64,000 bases of DNA from Sunxiuqinia sp963677175. Its GTDB lineage: Bacteria; Bacteroidota; Bacteroidia; Bacteroidales; Prolixibacteraceae. Position 1 is the first letter of the stretch. Each line of letters starts with the position of its first letter. Of this stretch, positions 8,984 to 18,294 are shown piece by piece. The stretch is taken from positions 806,001-870,000 of the forward strand of contig CAXXES010000007.1 in the NCBI GenBank assembly GCA_963677175.2. The letters are read 5' to 3'. A program made the position numbers and the translations under genes. Under the pieces are notes generated by a model, which was given only the letters and a program-made list of their open reading frames with translations, searched no databases and was not told where the DNA came from.

Positions 8984-9568
8984 ATGGAGGAACTACTTCC
9001 GCAAATAGCAGCCTGTCAGGTTTGCTCCACCTTTCTGCCTTTGGGCGCACGCCCCATTATTACAGCAAGCCCCAAAAGCAAAATCATGATTGTAGGGCAG
9101 GCTCCCGGGTTGGCCGTTCACCAAAGTGGCATTCCGTGGGACGACAAAAGCGGCGACAACCTTCGACAATGGTTGCAGATTGACAAACAAACTTTTTACG
9201 ATCCGGATCAAATCGCACTGGTTCCCATGGGATTTTGTTACCCAGGAAAAGGCAAATCGGGCGATCTCCCACCCCGGAAAGAGTGCGCCCCACTGTGGCA
9301 CCAAAAGCTACTTGACCACATGCCCGAAATCAAACTAACCATCCTGGTCGGTCAGTATGCTCAGCGCTATTACCTGGGCGAACGGACACATCGTACACTT
9401 ACCGAAACCGTCCGCCATTTTGAAGATTACCTGCCCAGGTATGTTGTTTTTCCCCACCCTTCGCCCCGCAACAACATTTGGCAAGCCAAAAACGAATGGT
9501 TTGCCCAATCAGTACTTCCCAAGCTGCAAAACTTGGTACAAGACATCCTGCAACCGGCTGATTCCTAA
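8984..9568 (+). CDS. Uracil-DNA glycosylase-superfamily protein with a four-Cys [4Fe-4S] motif
   Basis: 194 residues. C11 and C14 (CX2C) plus C85 and C101 (CX15C) match the cluster ligands of family 4/5 and UdgX-like uracil-DNA glycosylases. Motif A is GQAPG at 38-42 instead of GEPPG or GEAPG, and the DNA-intercalation motif is HPSPRN at 158-163. Such enzymes remove uracil from DNA to start base-excision repair; the Gln motif-A subgroup is less well characterised, so the exact substrate is open. The gene stands alone between the speA terminator and cydAB. Confidence 0.85.
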   Translation: MEELLPQIAACQVCSTFLPLGARPIITASPKSKIMIVGQAPGLAVHQSGIPWDDKSGDNLRQWLQIDKQTFYDPDQIALVPMGFCYPGKGKSGDLPPRKECAPLWHQKLLDHMPEIKLTILVGQYAQRYYLGERTHRTLTETVRHFEDYLPRYVVFPHPSPRNNIWQAKNEWFAQSVLPKLQNLVQDILQPADS

Positions 9569-9665
9569 ACGGCTTTCCTTTTTATGCTTTTTCGCATCAA
9601 ACAGAAAGCCATTTAAGGTGTTGAATGAGATAAGTTAATTACTTTAGAAAACAAAAAAACAGACT

Positions 9666-10976
9666 ATGGATGAGTTTTTGGCCGCACGATTGCAAATGGC
9701 CGTCTCGCTCGGATTTCACATTGTTTTTGCCTGTATTGGTATGGTTATGCCGTGGTTTATGTTTGTGGCCGAATGGAAATGGCTAAAAACCAATAACCCG
9801 GTTTACCTCGACCTCGCCAAGGCGTGGGCCAAGGGAGTCGCCATCTTTTTTGCTGTTGGTGCCGTTTCGGGAACTGTACTTTCGTTTGAGTTGGGCATGC
9901 TCTGGCCAACGTTTATGGAACATGCAGGCCCTATTTTTGGCATGCCTTTTTCGTGGGAAGGAACTGCCTTTTTCGTTGAAGCGATTGCGCTTGGGCTTTG
10001 GCTGTATGGCTGGAATCGGCTGAGCAATAAGGTCCATTTATACACCGGAATGATTGTTGGTATTGCCGGCGTTGCATCCGGAATCTTTGTTATTTCGGCC
10101 AACGCGTGGATGAACGCGCCGGCTGGCTTCGACTGGATTGACGGGCAGGCGCACAACATTGATCCGGTAGCAGCCATGTTCAACAAAGCTTGGTTTGCCC
10201 AGTCGCATCACATGATTATTGCTGCTTTCTCGGCCACGGGTTTTGCTGTTGCCGGAGTTCATGCGCTGCTTTTTCTAAGAAACCGGTTGGAGATCCATGC
10301 CAAAGCGCTGACCATTGCACTGGCGTTTGCTTCGGTTGCGGCCTTGTTGCAGCCACTGAGCGGAGACCATGCCGCTAAAAGCGTGGCTAAGCTACAACCT
10401 GCCAAACTGGCTGCTTTTGAGTCGCATTTTGAAACAAAGGAATCGGCCCCACTCATCATTGGTGGTATTCCGGATATGGAAAAGCGTGAAATCAACTATG
10501 CCATTAAAATTCCGGGCGCTTTAAGTTTCCTGGCTCATGGCGATTTCAAGGCCGAGGTGAAGGGCCTCGAAGAATTTCCGGAAGAAGAGTGGCCACCTGT
10601 TCCCATTGTCCATTATTCTTTTCAATTGATGGTAGCCATCGGGATGTTCCTGGTGCTGTTGGCCCTCATCTTTTTAGGCGGAACCTATAAATGGAAGCAC
10701 TGGCTCGAAAAACGCTGGTGGATGTGGCTGCTCGTTTTTGCCACTCCGCTCGGCTTCATTGCTATTCAGGCGGGATGGGTCGTTACCGAAGTGGGCCGCC
10801 AACCCTGGATTATTTACGGTATCATGAAAACCAAAGATGCCCTGACACCGATGCCCGGAATTCAATACACGTTCTACACCATTTCGGCGGTCTACCTGCT
10901 GTTAAGCTTTATCATTGTCTGGCTGATGAGCCGTCAAATCAAAATGCTTCAATCCAAATACCTGAAACATGACTGA
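9666..10976 (+). CDS. cydA: Cytochrome bd ubiquinol oxidase subunit I
   Basis: 436 residues with about nine membrane helices. It oxidises quinol and reduces O2 to water at very low O2 levels, at the inner membrane. H18 in SLGFHIVF matches E. coli CydA His19 (heme b595 ligand); the His pair in AQSHHMIIAAF supplies a heme b558 ligand. The length and short segment after QPLSGDHAAK indicate the short Q-loop (CIO-like) type rather than the long E. coli form. The last 8 bp overlap cydB (ATGACTGA), so translation is coupled. Confidence 0.96.
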   Translation: MDEFLAARLQMAVSLGFHIVFACIGMVMPWFMFVAEWKWLKTNNPVYLDLAKAWAKGVAIFFAVGAVSGTVLSFELGMLWPTFMEHAGPIFGMPFSWEGTAFFVEAIALGLWLYGWNRLSNKVHLYTGMIVGIAGVASGIFVISANAWMNAPAGFDWIDGQAHNIDPVAAMFNKAWFAQSHHMIIAAFSATGFAVAGVHALLFLRNRLEIHAKALTIALAFASVAALLQPLSGDHAAKSVAKLQPAKLAAFESHFETKESAPLIIGGIPDMEKREINYAIKIPGALSFLAHGDFKAEVKGLEEFPEEEWPPVPIVHYSFQLMVAIGMFLVLLALIFLGGTYKWKHWLEKRWWMWLLVFATPLGFIAIQAGWVVTEVGRQPWIIYGIMKTKDALTPMPGIQYTFYTISAVYLLLSFIIVWLMSRQIKMLQSKYLKHD

Positions 10977-11994
10977 AATAATTATAATCATACTCGGAAT
11001 TTCTTTACTGCTCTATGTCCTGCTCGGTGGAGCTGACTTCGGAGGAGGAATCCTTGAATTGATTTCGCGTGGAAAAGCTTCCGGCATTGTTTCACGGGCC
11101 ATTGCTCCTGTGTGGGAAGCCAACCACATGTGGCTCATCCTGGTGGTAGTGATCCTGTTTGTTGGGTTTCCAACCGTTTACTCCACCGTTTTAACGGCCT
11201 TGCACATTCCGGTTTTACTCGTTCTTATCGGCATTATTCTGCGTGGATCAGCCTTTACCTTCAGGCACTATGACATTGAGGAAGAAACATCCAAAGCCAT
11301 TTACTCATCCATATTCCGATATTCCAGTTTGTTTACCACCTTCTTTTTAGGAGTAACAACCGGTGGAATTATTCTGGGTGACATCACGCTGGATTACTCT
11401 CAGGGCTTTTATGCTGTTTACCTGAATCCCTGGCTCAACTGGTTTTCGTTCAGCCTCGGTATTTTTCTGGTCATCCTTTTTGCCTTTTTAGCAACTATTT
11501 ACACCTTAGGCGAAACCAAAGAAAAACCGCACGTCGAGCGATTTACGCGAATCGCCACCTACCTGATTATCGCATTGGTTGTAGCGGGAGCCCTGGTTTT
11601 TGCCACAGCCGAACTGGAAGGACATCCGCTTTTCTTCGAGTTTTACCACTCAATTCCAAGCATGATTTGTGTGGTGTTGGCAACGTTGGCCCTGCCTTTA
11701 TTGTGGGTCAATCTGAAACGGAATAACCGCCAACTACTGCGGTTGATTGCAGGCTTTCAAACCACCATGATCGTGCTTGGATGGTTTGCCATTCAATTTC
11801 CGGTGCTGGTCAAAATCAACGATGGTGTGGATATTACCGTTCAAAGCGCGATTGCTCCCAAGCCAACGCAACTGCAACTGCTTATCGCCCTAATCGTGGG
11901 TGTGCTGGTCGTTTTTCCCTACATGAGCTACCTCTATAAAACATTCAAGTTTGGAGATAAAACTGCGAACGAACAAAAAGCACAGGTTAAGTGA
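10969..11994 (+). CDS. cydB: Cytochrome bd ubiquinol oxidase subunit II
   Basis: 341 residues, hydrophobic throughout, beginning with the family's LLYVLLGGADFGGGILEL segment, then PVWEANHMWLIL, both hallmarks of CydB. It partners CydA in the membrane and supports heme binding. The start overlaps the cydA end by 8 bp. No cydX- or cydC/D-like gene follows in the next 150 bp. The final helix is followed by a short basic cytoplasmic tail. Confidence 0.96.
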   Translation: MTEIIIIILGISLLLYVLLGGADFGGGILELISRGKASGIVSRAIAPVWEANHMWLILVVVILFVGFPTVYSTVLTALHIPVLLVLIGIILRGSAFTFRHYDIEEETSKAIYSSIFRYSSLFTTFFLGVTTGGIILGDITLDYSQGFYAVYLNPWLNWFSFSLGIFLVILFAFLATIYTLGETKEKPHVERFTRIATYLIIALVVAGALVFATAELEGHPLFFEFYHSIPSMICVVLATLALPLLWVNLKRNNRQLLRLIAGFQTTMIVLGWFAIQFPVLVKINDGVDITVQSAIAPKPTQLQLLIALIVGVLVVFPYMSYLYKTFKFGDKTANEQKAQVK

Positions 11995-12149
11995 TCCACC
12001 GATAAGGAAGATCTTTGACATCGCTGATTATTTTTGTTCGTTTTCGGTAGTTGCGTGTACGAAACAATAAACCAGAGATTATCCGCCTGCCAATGTGAAT
12101 GAACCGGCAAACGCAATCGCTTGCGGTCAATTTAAAATGATTGACACTG

Positions 12150-12413
12150 TTATTCTGTTTTTTGCTCCCGAGCTTTTGCAGGCCCCTTGTCTTTTGGCCC
12201 GCGCTTATAAATAATCAGGCCATTGAGGAAATGCCTCAGAATCTGATCCTGAAGCGGCTTATAGTTAGGATGTTCAATACTCCGGAAGAAGGCCCCCAGT
12301 TCGCTTTTCGTAACCTGATAATCCACCAGCTTTAAAATCTCGATAATATCGTCATCACGCAATTTCAGCGCCACGCGTAACTTCTTTAGAATATCATTAT
12401 TGGTAAGAGGCAT
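12150..12413 (-). CDS. Half-length DUF1456 (YehS-like) protein
   Basis: 87 residues from the ATG at 12413 (MPLTNNDILKKLRVAL); an upstream GTG at 12452 would add 13 poorly conserved residues. YehS-type proteins are about 150-160 residues with two DUF1456 repeats. This one has a single repeat, and its SELGAFFRSIEHPNYKP and DQILRHFLNGL are closer to the second repeat (HELSAFFR, DQ.LRNFLKGL). No first repeat is recognisable upstream. The tail (RGPKDKGPAKAREQ) is charged. Function of the family is unknown, and the gene is convergent with cydB. Confidence 0.75.
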   Translation of the reverse strand: MPLTNNDILKKLRVALKLRDDDIIEILKLVDYQVTKSELGAFFRSIEHPNYKPLQDQILRHFLNGLIIYKRGPKDKGPAKAREQKTE

Positions 12414-12979
12414 TGTTTGTTCTTTTTTGAATGAAAATTGATTCTCCTGCACCTGACTACCCGCTTTCGATTTGATCGCCGGTGAGCCGGTTCACAAAAG
12501 TAGCAGATAAAACCAGATTGCGACGTTTTTCTTCAATCCAGTTTTGCATCCGACTCGGCCACCGCAATTTTTGAATCGGCAGTGCTATAATATAATAACC
12601 ATTTGTTTTTGAAAAAACTCAAACCTGTTCATCCTGTAAATCCTGTCCTTATTTTCATCAAAAAACAGAATTATGGGTTCTCAAAAAAACATGAATTAAA
12701 TCTGTCAAGGTAGGCACAATACGAGGCCGGCAAAAGTCAGAAAATACGAATAAAAACACGAAGACACTAAACATTGGATATCAAACATTTTCGTTCGTGC
12801 CTTCGTGTTTAATTTAATACAAGTTTTTTAACTTCACAGTATATGTTCGGCAAGGGCTTAGTATACGTTTATCAAACGAAAAAAACGTGCCATTACAAAA
12901 TGATGCTTTGTAATGGCACGTTACTCATTCGTTTTATTCAATCACTTCAAACGAAAGATTGAAGATCGCAAGAAAAGAA
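12414..12979. other. Intergenic region of about 560 bp with short repeats and a long inverted repeat
   Basis: No gene is seen. At 12630-12648 there is a direct repeat of ATCCTGT (CATCCTGTAAATCCTGTCC), a kind of intergenic repeat often met in Bacteroidota genomes. AAACACGAAGACAC at 12754-12767 is the inverse, with one mismatch, of GTGCCTTCGTGTTT at 12797-12810. The last part holds the susD terminator at 12878-12922. Confidence 0.6.
12878..12922 (-). terminator. Intrinsic terminator of the PUL 1 susCD transcript
   Basis: Perfect 16-bp arms AACGTGCCATTACAAA (12884-12899) and its complement (12907-12922) with a 7-nt loop; on the minus strand the stem is followed by a run of T. It lies 58 bp past the susD stop and closes the operon, showing that no further gene belongs to it. 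Confidence 0.93.
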
Positions 12980-14725
12980 CTAGTTAGACCACCCCCTGTA
13001 TAATCCTTCGCCCGACTGACTGTACCCGGCATTTTGCTCCAGCAATCCTTCCGACAGGTCGATTTGACTTTGAGGTATTGGAAAAAATCCTTTGGTAGCA
13101 TCATATCGCGAACTGTATCCATCCGGGTGAAGTGCTTTATGAACGGTTTTTACGTTGAAATTATAAACCTCGGCCCCCACCTGACCTTCAAGAGCTTGTT
13201 TAGCAAAATTTGCTCCCCAACGTCTCATATCGTTCCATCTAATCCCTTCAAATGCCAGTTCATAACGACGTTCTTTCTGAATGTTTTCAAGCGAATAGCT
13301 AACAGGGTCCAGATCCGCACGTTCCCGAACTTCATTCATATAGCTGGCATCTTCTTTTAATTCAGACAACATCAAAAGAACATCGGCAAAACGAATATAA
13401 ACCAAATCATCGGTGTGAGACAATTGATTATTATCGGACGTACCATACATGATGACACCATAATCATTTTTCAGGCTTCGATCGCTTGCTCTTGCTGTAA
13501 CGCCGTTGTATTTTTTACCCCAATAGTTGCTTTCCAGCACAAAGTCCCATTGACCTCTTTGATATCCCAATGGGACTACCTCTTCTTCAATATCCATTAC
13601 CGAAGCCCAAAGCCGTGGATCGTTCGGTTCATCAGCCTGCCATTGCTCAACGAATGTTGTTGGAATTGAGTTTCCTTGTCCCCAGCCACCGGCAAACGGA
13701 TACGTGTTTTCAAGATTCTGAAGCCCGCGCAAAGCATAGAACAACTGATAGGTATTAGAGTAACCTCTGTCGACATCCCAACCTGCAAAATTGGAGAACT
13801 GAAGAACGAATACCGATTCCGGATTTCTGGCGCCATCGTCACTGGCAAACTTAAGCGTTTTACCTGTCTCTGTCATATAATCCTGAATGTATTGATAATC
13901 TCCAATCGACAATGAATTGGTATAAGGCCACAGTTCATGAAAATCACCCACCAGGGAGTGACCACTGTTCGCATAACAATCTTCCAGCCAGCTAATCACA
14001 TCTTGCTTGGAAACGGTTCCTCCATCAGGTAAAGCGATATCGCTCTGCTGATAGAAACCGGTATAAAACAGGAATATTCTTGCCATTAATGCCTGTGCAG
14101 CCCATTTAGTCACCCTTCCTTGCTGGGTTTCAATGTAGGGCACATCAGGTAGCAACCCGATTGCATTTTTTAAATCAGATGCTATTTGTCCATAAATCAA
14201 ATCTGCCGAAGAGGCACCTATGTTAACTGCCTCAGTCGTAATTTTTAAAGGCACTTCATTGAAAACAGAATTCAGCTGGTAAAAATACCAAGCTCTTAAA
14301 AACATGGCTTCGCCGGTAAACTGATCTTTCTTTTCAGGACTAACAATCTCATCTCCAAGCAGGGGCATATTCTCTATTGCGAAATTTGCCCGGTGTACTC
14401 CCTGATATAAAACATCCCAGGAATGTAGCAACATTTCATTGTCCGAAAACTGGAACGTTTCGTAGGACTGTGCTTGGATATCATTCATTCCACCACCACC
14501 CAGTTTATCGTCACTGGCAATTTCCCAAATAAATAAGGGACTTCTGTCGACCTGACTCTGAAGGTTGTTCATAATTGTATAAATACCTGCCATCATTTGA
14601 TCAGCATCAGCTGCTGTTTGTGGAAAGTTCTCAGAGGTTTTATCGGTCAGTGGATCGATTTCAAGAAAGTCTTCGCATCCCCAAAGCAACATTCCTGCAA
14701 ATAAAAAATATATTAACTTCTTCAT
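12980..14725 (-). CDS. SusD/RagB-family outer-membrane glycan-binding lipoprotein (PUL 1)
   Basis: 581 residues. SPII signal with Cys17 (GMLLWGCEDFLEIDPLT) followed by the typical SusD start. TPR-like helices in the N-terminal half (TGEAMFLRAWYFYQL) and the C-terminal ERRYELAFEGIRWNDMRRWG and FFPIPQSQID motifs are family hallmarks. It lies 20 bp after susC and forms the lid over the SusC barrel at the cell surface, binding the glycan for import. A strong terminator follows, and no glycoside hydrolase is linked, so the substrate cannot be guessed from context. Confidence 0.95.
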   Translation of the reverse strand: MKKLIYFLFAGMLLWGCEDFLEIDPLTDKTSENFPQTAADADQMMAGIYTIMNNLQSQVDRSPLFIWEIASDDKLGGGGMNDIQAQSYETFQFSDNEMLLHSWDVLYQGVHRANFAIENMPLLGDEIVSPEKKDQFTGEAMFLRAWYFYQLNSVFNEVPLKITTEAVNIGASSADLIYGQIASDLKNAIGLLPDVPYIETQQGRVTKWAAQALMARIFLFYTGFYQQSDIALPDGGTVSKQDVISWLEDCYANSGHSLVGDFHELWPYTNSLSIGDYQYIQDYMTETGKTLKFASDDGARNPESVFVLQFSNFAGWDVDRGYSNTYQLFYALRGLQNLENTYPFAGGWGQGNSIPTTFVEQWQADEPNDPRLWASVMDIEEEVVPLGYQRGQWDFVLESNYWGKKYNGVTARASDRSLKNDYGVIMYGTSDNNQLSHTDDLVYIRFADVLLMLSELKEDASYMNEVRERADLDPVSYSLENIQKERRYELAFEGIRWNDMRRWGANFAKQALEGQVGAEVYNFNVKTVHKALHPDGYSSRYDATKGFFPIPQSQIDLSEGLLEQNAGYSQSGEGLYRGWSN

Positions 14726-14745
14726 AACAATTCAGATTTATGGTT

Positions 14746-17700
14746 TTAAAATTTCAGGTTAACACCAACAAGGTAGGTACGAGGAGAAGGATAGAATCCT
14801 AAATCAATACCTGATACAAATGGCTGTTCGTCGCCGTAACCAACTTCAGGATCCATTCCTGAATAGTCTGTAAAAGTAAGCAAGTTACGTCCCGTCAAAT
14901 ACAACCGGGCCTCACCGAAGGGCAGTCTTGGCATCAAATTTTTAAAATCATAACCTACCGTTACATTTTGTATCTTAACAAAATCACCATCTTCTATATA
15001 AATTTGCGACACGTTAATTCTGTTCGTCGTATTACCAGCAGACATCCGGGGTAATTTATTAGAAGTTCCTTCACCATGCCAACGATTCAATATCTCATCT
15101 GTATAGTTGTGAAACTCGTTATCAGCAAATGAACGGTATGAATTTAGGATTTGATGGCCAAAAGCACCTTTACCTGTCACTGCCAGGCTAAAGCCTTTGT
15201 ACTCGAAATTAACCCCAAATCCAATTCTAAAATCAGGATGTGGATTACCAATCATTGTCTTATCATCAGGAGTTACAGCTCCGTCACCGTTAGAATCAAC
15301 AAATATTACGTCTCCCGGCTGTGGATTTTCTTGCAGGAAACCTTCTGTCCAATTATCAATTTGTTGTTGATTCTGGAATACTCCGGCTGTTTCATACCCA
15401 TAAAAATACCCCACAGGAAATCCTGTTTCTACGCGCCATACAGGATCGGTACCTTGAGAAATAATGCTTCCATCACTTTGAATAAATCCGGACGCATTGC
15501 CCAGCCTGGTAACTTCATTTTCATTTTTTGAGATATTAAAATGCGCTCCATATTTAAAATCATCAATGCGATCGTTCCATCGAAGCGCTAATTCAAAACC
15601 TTTGTTTTCAATGTCCCCACCATTATAAAAAGGAGCTTGCGCACCAAAAATAGATGGAAGAGGCTGACGAACCAACCAGTCTTTGGTTGTTTTCTTGTAA
15701 TAATCTAATACTACCTGGAAACGGGAATCGAGGAAATAGGCATCCACTCCGATGTTCAACTGCTCTGACGTTTCCCAGGCCACTTCAGGATTAGGCAAAA
15801 TTGAAGGATAACCTCCAAGTTGCATTTTGTTTCTGTCGCTACCAAAACGGTAATTGTTATCTTTATCAAATCCAACGAGTGCTAAATATTGAAAAGGATC
15901 GATTGTCGAATTTCCATTTTGTCCCCAACTCACCCGAAGCTTCAGAAAATCAAGCACATCACTATTCGCAAAAAAAGCTTCCTCGCTCATTAGCCAACCA
16001 GCAGCAACAGATGGGAAATATCCCCAACGATTACCTTTGGCGAAATTGGAAGAACCGTCAGCTCTCATCACTAAGGTCAACAAGTATTTCTCATTGTAGT
16101 CATAGTTCACCCTGCCAAAGAAAGAAGCAAGCTGGCCTCTGTCAAGCGGACCTCCTGCTATGCTGGTAACGCCGGTCGTTAAACCATCGGTGTTGTCAAG
16201 AAAGCCATGTTCAAAACCGATAAATGTAGGATAGCCATTTGTCACATCCATATCAGTTCCCAATCCCCATTTCTCAATCGACTGCCCAACAAGTATATCA
16301 AAACCGTGATCACCTTTATCAAAATTGTAATTCAAGGTATTTTCAAAAGTCCAATCATGGCCAGTCCCTGCTGACTGCTGAATACGTCCGGGGCTCAGGG
16401 AAACATCTCCGGCAAGATCGTAAGCTGGCTGATATTGACGGTAAGCATTGCCATTAAAACGGTATCCGTAATTGCTTCTGAATATTAACCCTCTAATGGG
16501 TTGAATTTGCAAATAAGCACTGCTATTGATATTATAGTTTTTGGTTTCGTTCATCCCCCTGTTCAGGTGCATTTGTGCTAACGGGTTATAAAGCCTTGAA
16601 GATAAGCCTGCTAATCCTGAGGCTGCCAGGTCATCGGAGGCATAATATTCACCGGCTTCATTGTAAACAGGAACCAATGGGTTTCCTGCCAGCATGTTGC
16701 GCACGTCATTAAAGTACATGCCTCCAATGGCGATACCACCTCTTTTACTGTAGCTGAAATTAAACGTTTGACCCACTTTTATTACATCAAGACCATTTTT
16801 CTCAAAAATTACATGGTCGCTGTTTAACCTTACAGTGTTTCTTTCATATTTTGGTTCCACAGGTTTACCAAAAACCCCTTCTTGTGATGAATAGGAAAAG
16901 CCCATCGAAAAGACAGACTGGTCAGAACCTCCGATAATATTGATTGCATGGTTCTGCACCGGTGCATTTTCATTGTATGCTTCTTTCATCCAGTTGGTAC
17001 CGTTCCATTCTCCACTTTGTATTTTCTGATACAATCCAGGAATAGCATTGGCAAAGTTAATGGGATCCCTACCCGAAACAGTTCTTTCTTCATTATAAAT
17101 ATCCATAAATTGTTGAGCGTTGAGTGGCTGTGCTAAATTCTCAATCTGCTGAACGCCATAATATCCATCGTAGGTTACCTGCATTTGCCCAGCATGCCCT
17201 TGTTTGGTGGTAACCAAAACGACACCATTGGCAGCCCGCGAACCATAAATTGCAGCTGATGCAGCATCTTTAAGAATGTCAATTGACTCAATATCAGATG
17301 GACTCAGATTATTAATATCTCCTCCGGCAACACCATCAATAACATATAGGGGTTGCGAATTACCAATTGTTCCAAGTCCTCGAATATTCACTTTGAATCC
17401 TTCACCGGGCATCCCTGAATTTTGAACAATGTTGACACCTGGAGATTGACTTTGAATGGCTTCAAGTGCCTCGCTCGTACTTTGCTGTACAAGATCGTCG
17501 GCACCTACATTGATGTTCGCTCCTGTGGTCAACTTCTTCTTCTGCGTTCCGTATCCAATGGCCACAACTTCTTCAATTCCAATGGCATCTTCTTCCATCA
17601 CTACATTGATCGTTGATTGATTACCAACACCAATCTCCTGGCTTATCATCCCCACAAACGAAAAGACCAAAGTCCCGTCACCGGGAACATTGTTCAAAGA

Positions 17701-18210
17701 ATAATTTCCGTCCTGATCAGATATCGTTCCCTGCACAGTGCCTTTAATAGCGACCGTTACGCCTGGAAGCGGTTCGCCGAAGGAGTCGGTCACTTTCCCT
17801 GAAATTCCCCTGGTTTGATTTGTCAATTCAGCGAATCTTGAATCTTGTCGCTGGTGGATAATGATCAGCTTATTGTTTACCGTATAAGTTAATCCGGATT
17901 CATCCATTAGAAACTCCAAAACCCGATCAATGGTTTGGTTCTTTAAATCTAAGGTGACAACTTTCGTCAAATCGACTTCCTGGTTGTTGTAGAAAAAAGA
18001 GAATTCGGATTGATCTTCAATCTGCCCCAAAACCTGTTCAATTGTTAGATTTTGGCCCGATACACTGAGCTTTGTTTTCTGGGCATAGCTCGCTGCCGAA
18101 ACCTGTAGTAAGGCAGCCAACATAAATAAACAGATTAGTTTCATAATTCGAAAAGTTTTCGGAAAATCAGCCCATGGGGCATGACTTCCATTGATTCGTT
18201 TTTTTTTCAT
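14746..18210 (-). CDS. SusC-type TonB-dependent outer-membrane transporter with STN domain (PUL 1)
   Basis: 1154 residues from the ATG at 18210 (MKKKRINGSHAP); an in-frame TTG at 18231 is rejected because the second SusC of the window starts at the equivalent ATG. Order: long N-terminus with signal peptide (to about 44), STN domain (about 45-115, KTKLSVSGQNLTIEQVLGQI), carboxypeptidase-like repeat (about 138-225, GISGKVTDSFGEPLPGVTV), TonB plug (VIDGVAGGDINNLSPSDIES) and a beta barrel ending VGVNLKF. The STN domain signals to the inner-membrane FecR, matching the fecR and ECF sigma genes just upstream. It imports an oligosaccharide together with the SusD. Confidence 0.96.
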   Translation of the reverse strand: MKKKRINGSHAPWADFPKTFRIMKLICLFMLAALLQVSAASYAQKTKLSVSGQNLTIEQVLGQIEDQSEFSFFYNNQEVDLTKVVTLDLKNQTIDRVLEFLMDESGLTYTVNNKLIIIHQRQDSRFAELTNQTRGISGKVTDSFGEPLPGVTVAIKGTVQGTISDQDGNYSLNNVPGDGTLVFSFVGMISQEIGVGNQSTINVVMEEDAIGIEEVVAIGYGTQKKKLTTGANINVGADDLVQQSTSEALEAIQSQSPGVNIVQNSGMPGEGFKVNIRGLGTIGNSQPLYVIDGVAGGDINNLSPSDIESIDILKDAASAAIYGSRAANGVVLVTTKQGHAGQMQVTYDGYYGVQQIENLAQPLNAQQFMDIYNEERTVSGRDPINFANAIPGLYQKIQSGEWNGTNWMKEAYNENAPVQNHAINIIGGSDQSVFSMGFSYSSQEGVFGKPVEPKYERNTVRLNSDHVIFEKNGLDVIKVGQTFNFSYSKRGGIAIGGMYFNDVRNMLAGNPLVPVYNEAGEYYASDDLAASGLAGLSSRLYNPLAQMHLNRGMNETKNYNINSSAYLQIQPIRGLIFRSNYGYRFNGNAYRQYQPAYDLAGDVSLSPGRIQQSAGTGHDWTFENTLNYNFDKGDHGFDILVGQSIEKWGLGTDMDVTNGYPTFIGFEHGFLDNTDGLTTGVTSIAGGPLDRGQLASFFGRVNYDYNEKYLLTLVMRADGSSNFAKGNRWGYFPSVAAGWLMSEEAFFANSDVLDFLKLRVSWGQNGNSTIDPFQYLALVGFDKDNNYRFGSDRNKMQLGGYPSILPNPEVAWETSEQLNIGVDAYFLDSRFQVVLDYYKKTTKDWLVRQPLPSIFGAQAPFYNGGDIENKGFELALRWNDRIDDFKYGAHFNISKNENEVTRLGNASGFIQSDGSIISQGTDPVWRVETGFPVGYFYGYETAGVFQNQQQIDNWTEGFLQENPQPGDVIFVDSNGDGAVTPDDKTMIGNPHPDFRIGFGVNFEYKGFSLAVTGKGAFGHQILNSYRSFADNEFHNYTDEILNRWHGEGTSNKLPRMSAGNTTNRINVSQIYIEDGDFVKIQNVTVGYDFKNLMPRLPFGEARLYLTGRNLLTFTDYSGMDPEVGYGDEQPFVSGIDLGFYPSPRTYLVGVNLKF

Positions 18211-18217
18211 AAATTTG
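18210..18217 (+). promoter_or_regulatory. Candidate plus-strand -7 box over the susC start (PUL 1)
   Basis: TAAATTTG on the plus strand fits TAnnTTTG; its first base is the last base of the susC start codon complement. It would start a plus-strand RNA near 18224 that ends at the terminator at 18254-18293. No good -33 element is seen. The same box, TAAGTTTG, is found at the same place in the second sigma/FecR PUL. Confidence 0.35.
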
Positions 18218-18223
18218 AAATGT

Positions 18224-18293
18224 TTAGACAATTAATAATTTGATTGTTTTACTAAGGCGGGATGTTGTGGCGACATCTCGTCTTTTTGTTTTT
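18224..18293 (+). ncRNA. Candidate antisense RNA against the susC leader (PUL 1)
   Basis: Predicted from a plus-strand TAAATTTG box at 18210-18217 and a plus-strand terminator at 18254-18293, giving about 67-70 nt that lies opposite the susC 5' leader. All genes here are on the minus strand, so a plus-strand terminator has no coding gene to serve. In Bacteroides some sigma/anti-sigma PULs carry a cis-antisense RNA (DonS type) in this position that represses susC. The existence of the transcript is inference. Confidence 0.5.
18254..18293 (+). terminator. Plus-strand intrinsic terminator between fecR and susC (PUL 1)
   Basis: A 12-bp stem, AAGGCGGGATGT at 18254-18265 with ACATCTCGTCTT at 18273-18284, loop of 7 nt, then TTTTTGTTTTT. 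Two of the pairs are G-U on the plus strand but A-C mismatches on the minus strand, and the T tract is on the plus strand, so the direction is clear. It points against the susC and fecR genes. Confidence 0.8.
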
Positions 18294-18294
18294 A

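Noticed and set aside
18201..18217. The conserved T run and CATAAA around the susC start as proof of an antisense promoter
   Set aside because: On the minus strand this is also the common susC start context (AAATTTATGAAAAAA), so the -7 box alone is weak; only the terminator gives directional evidence.
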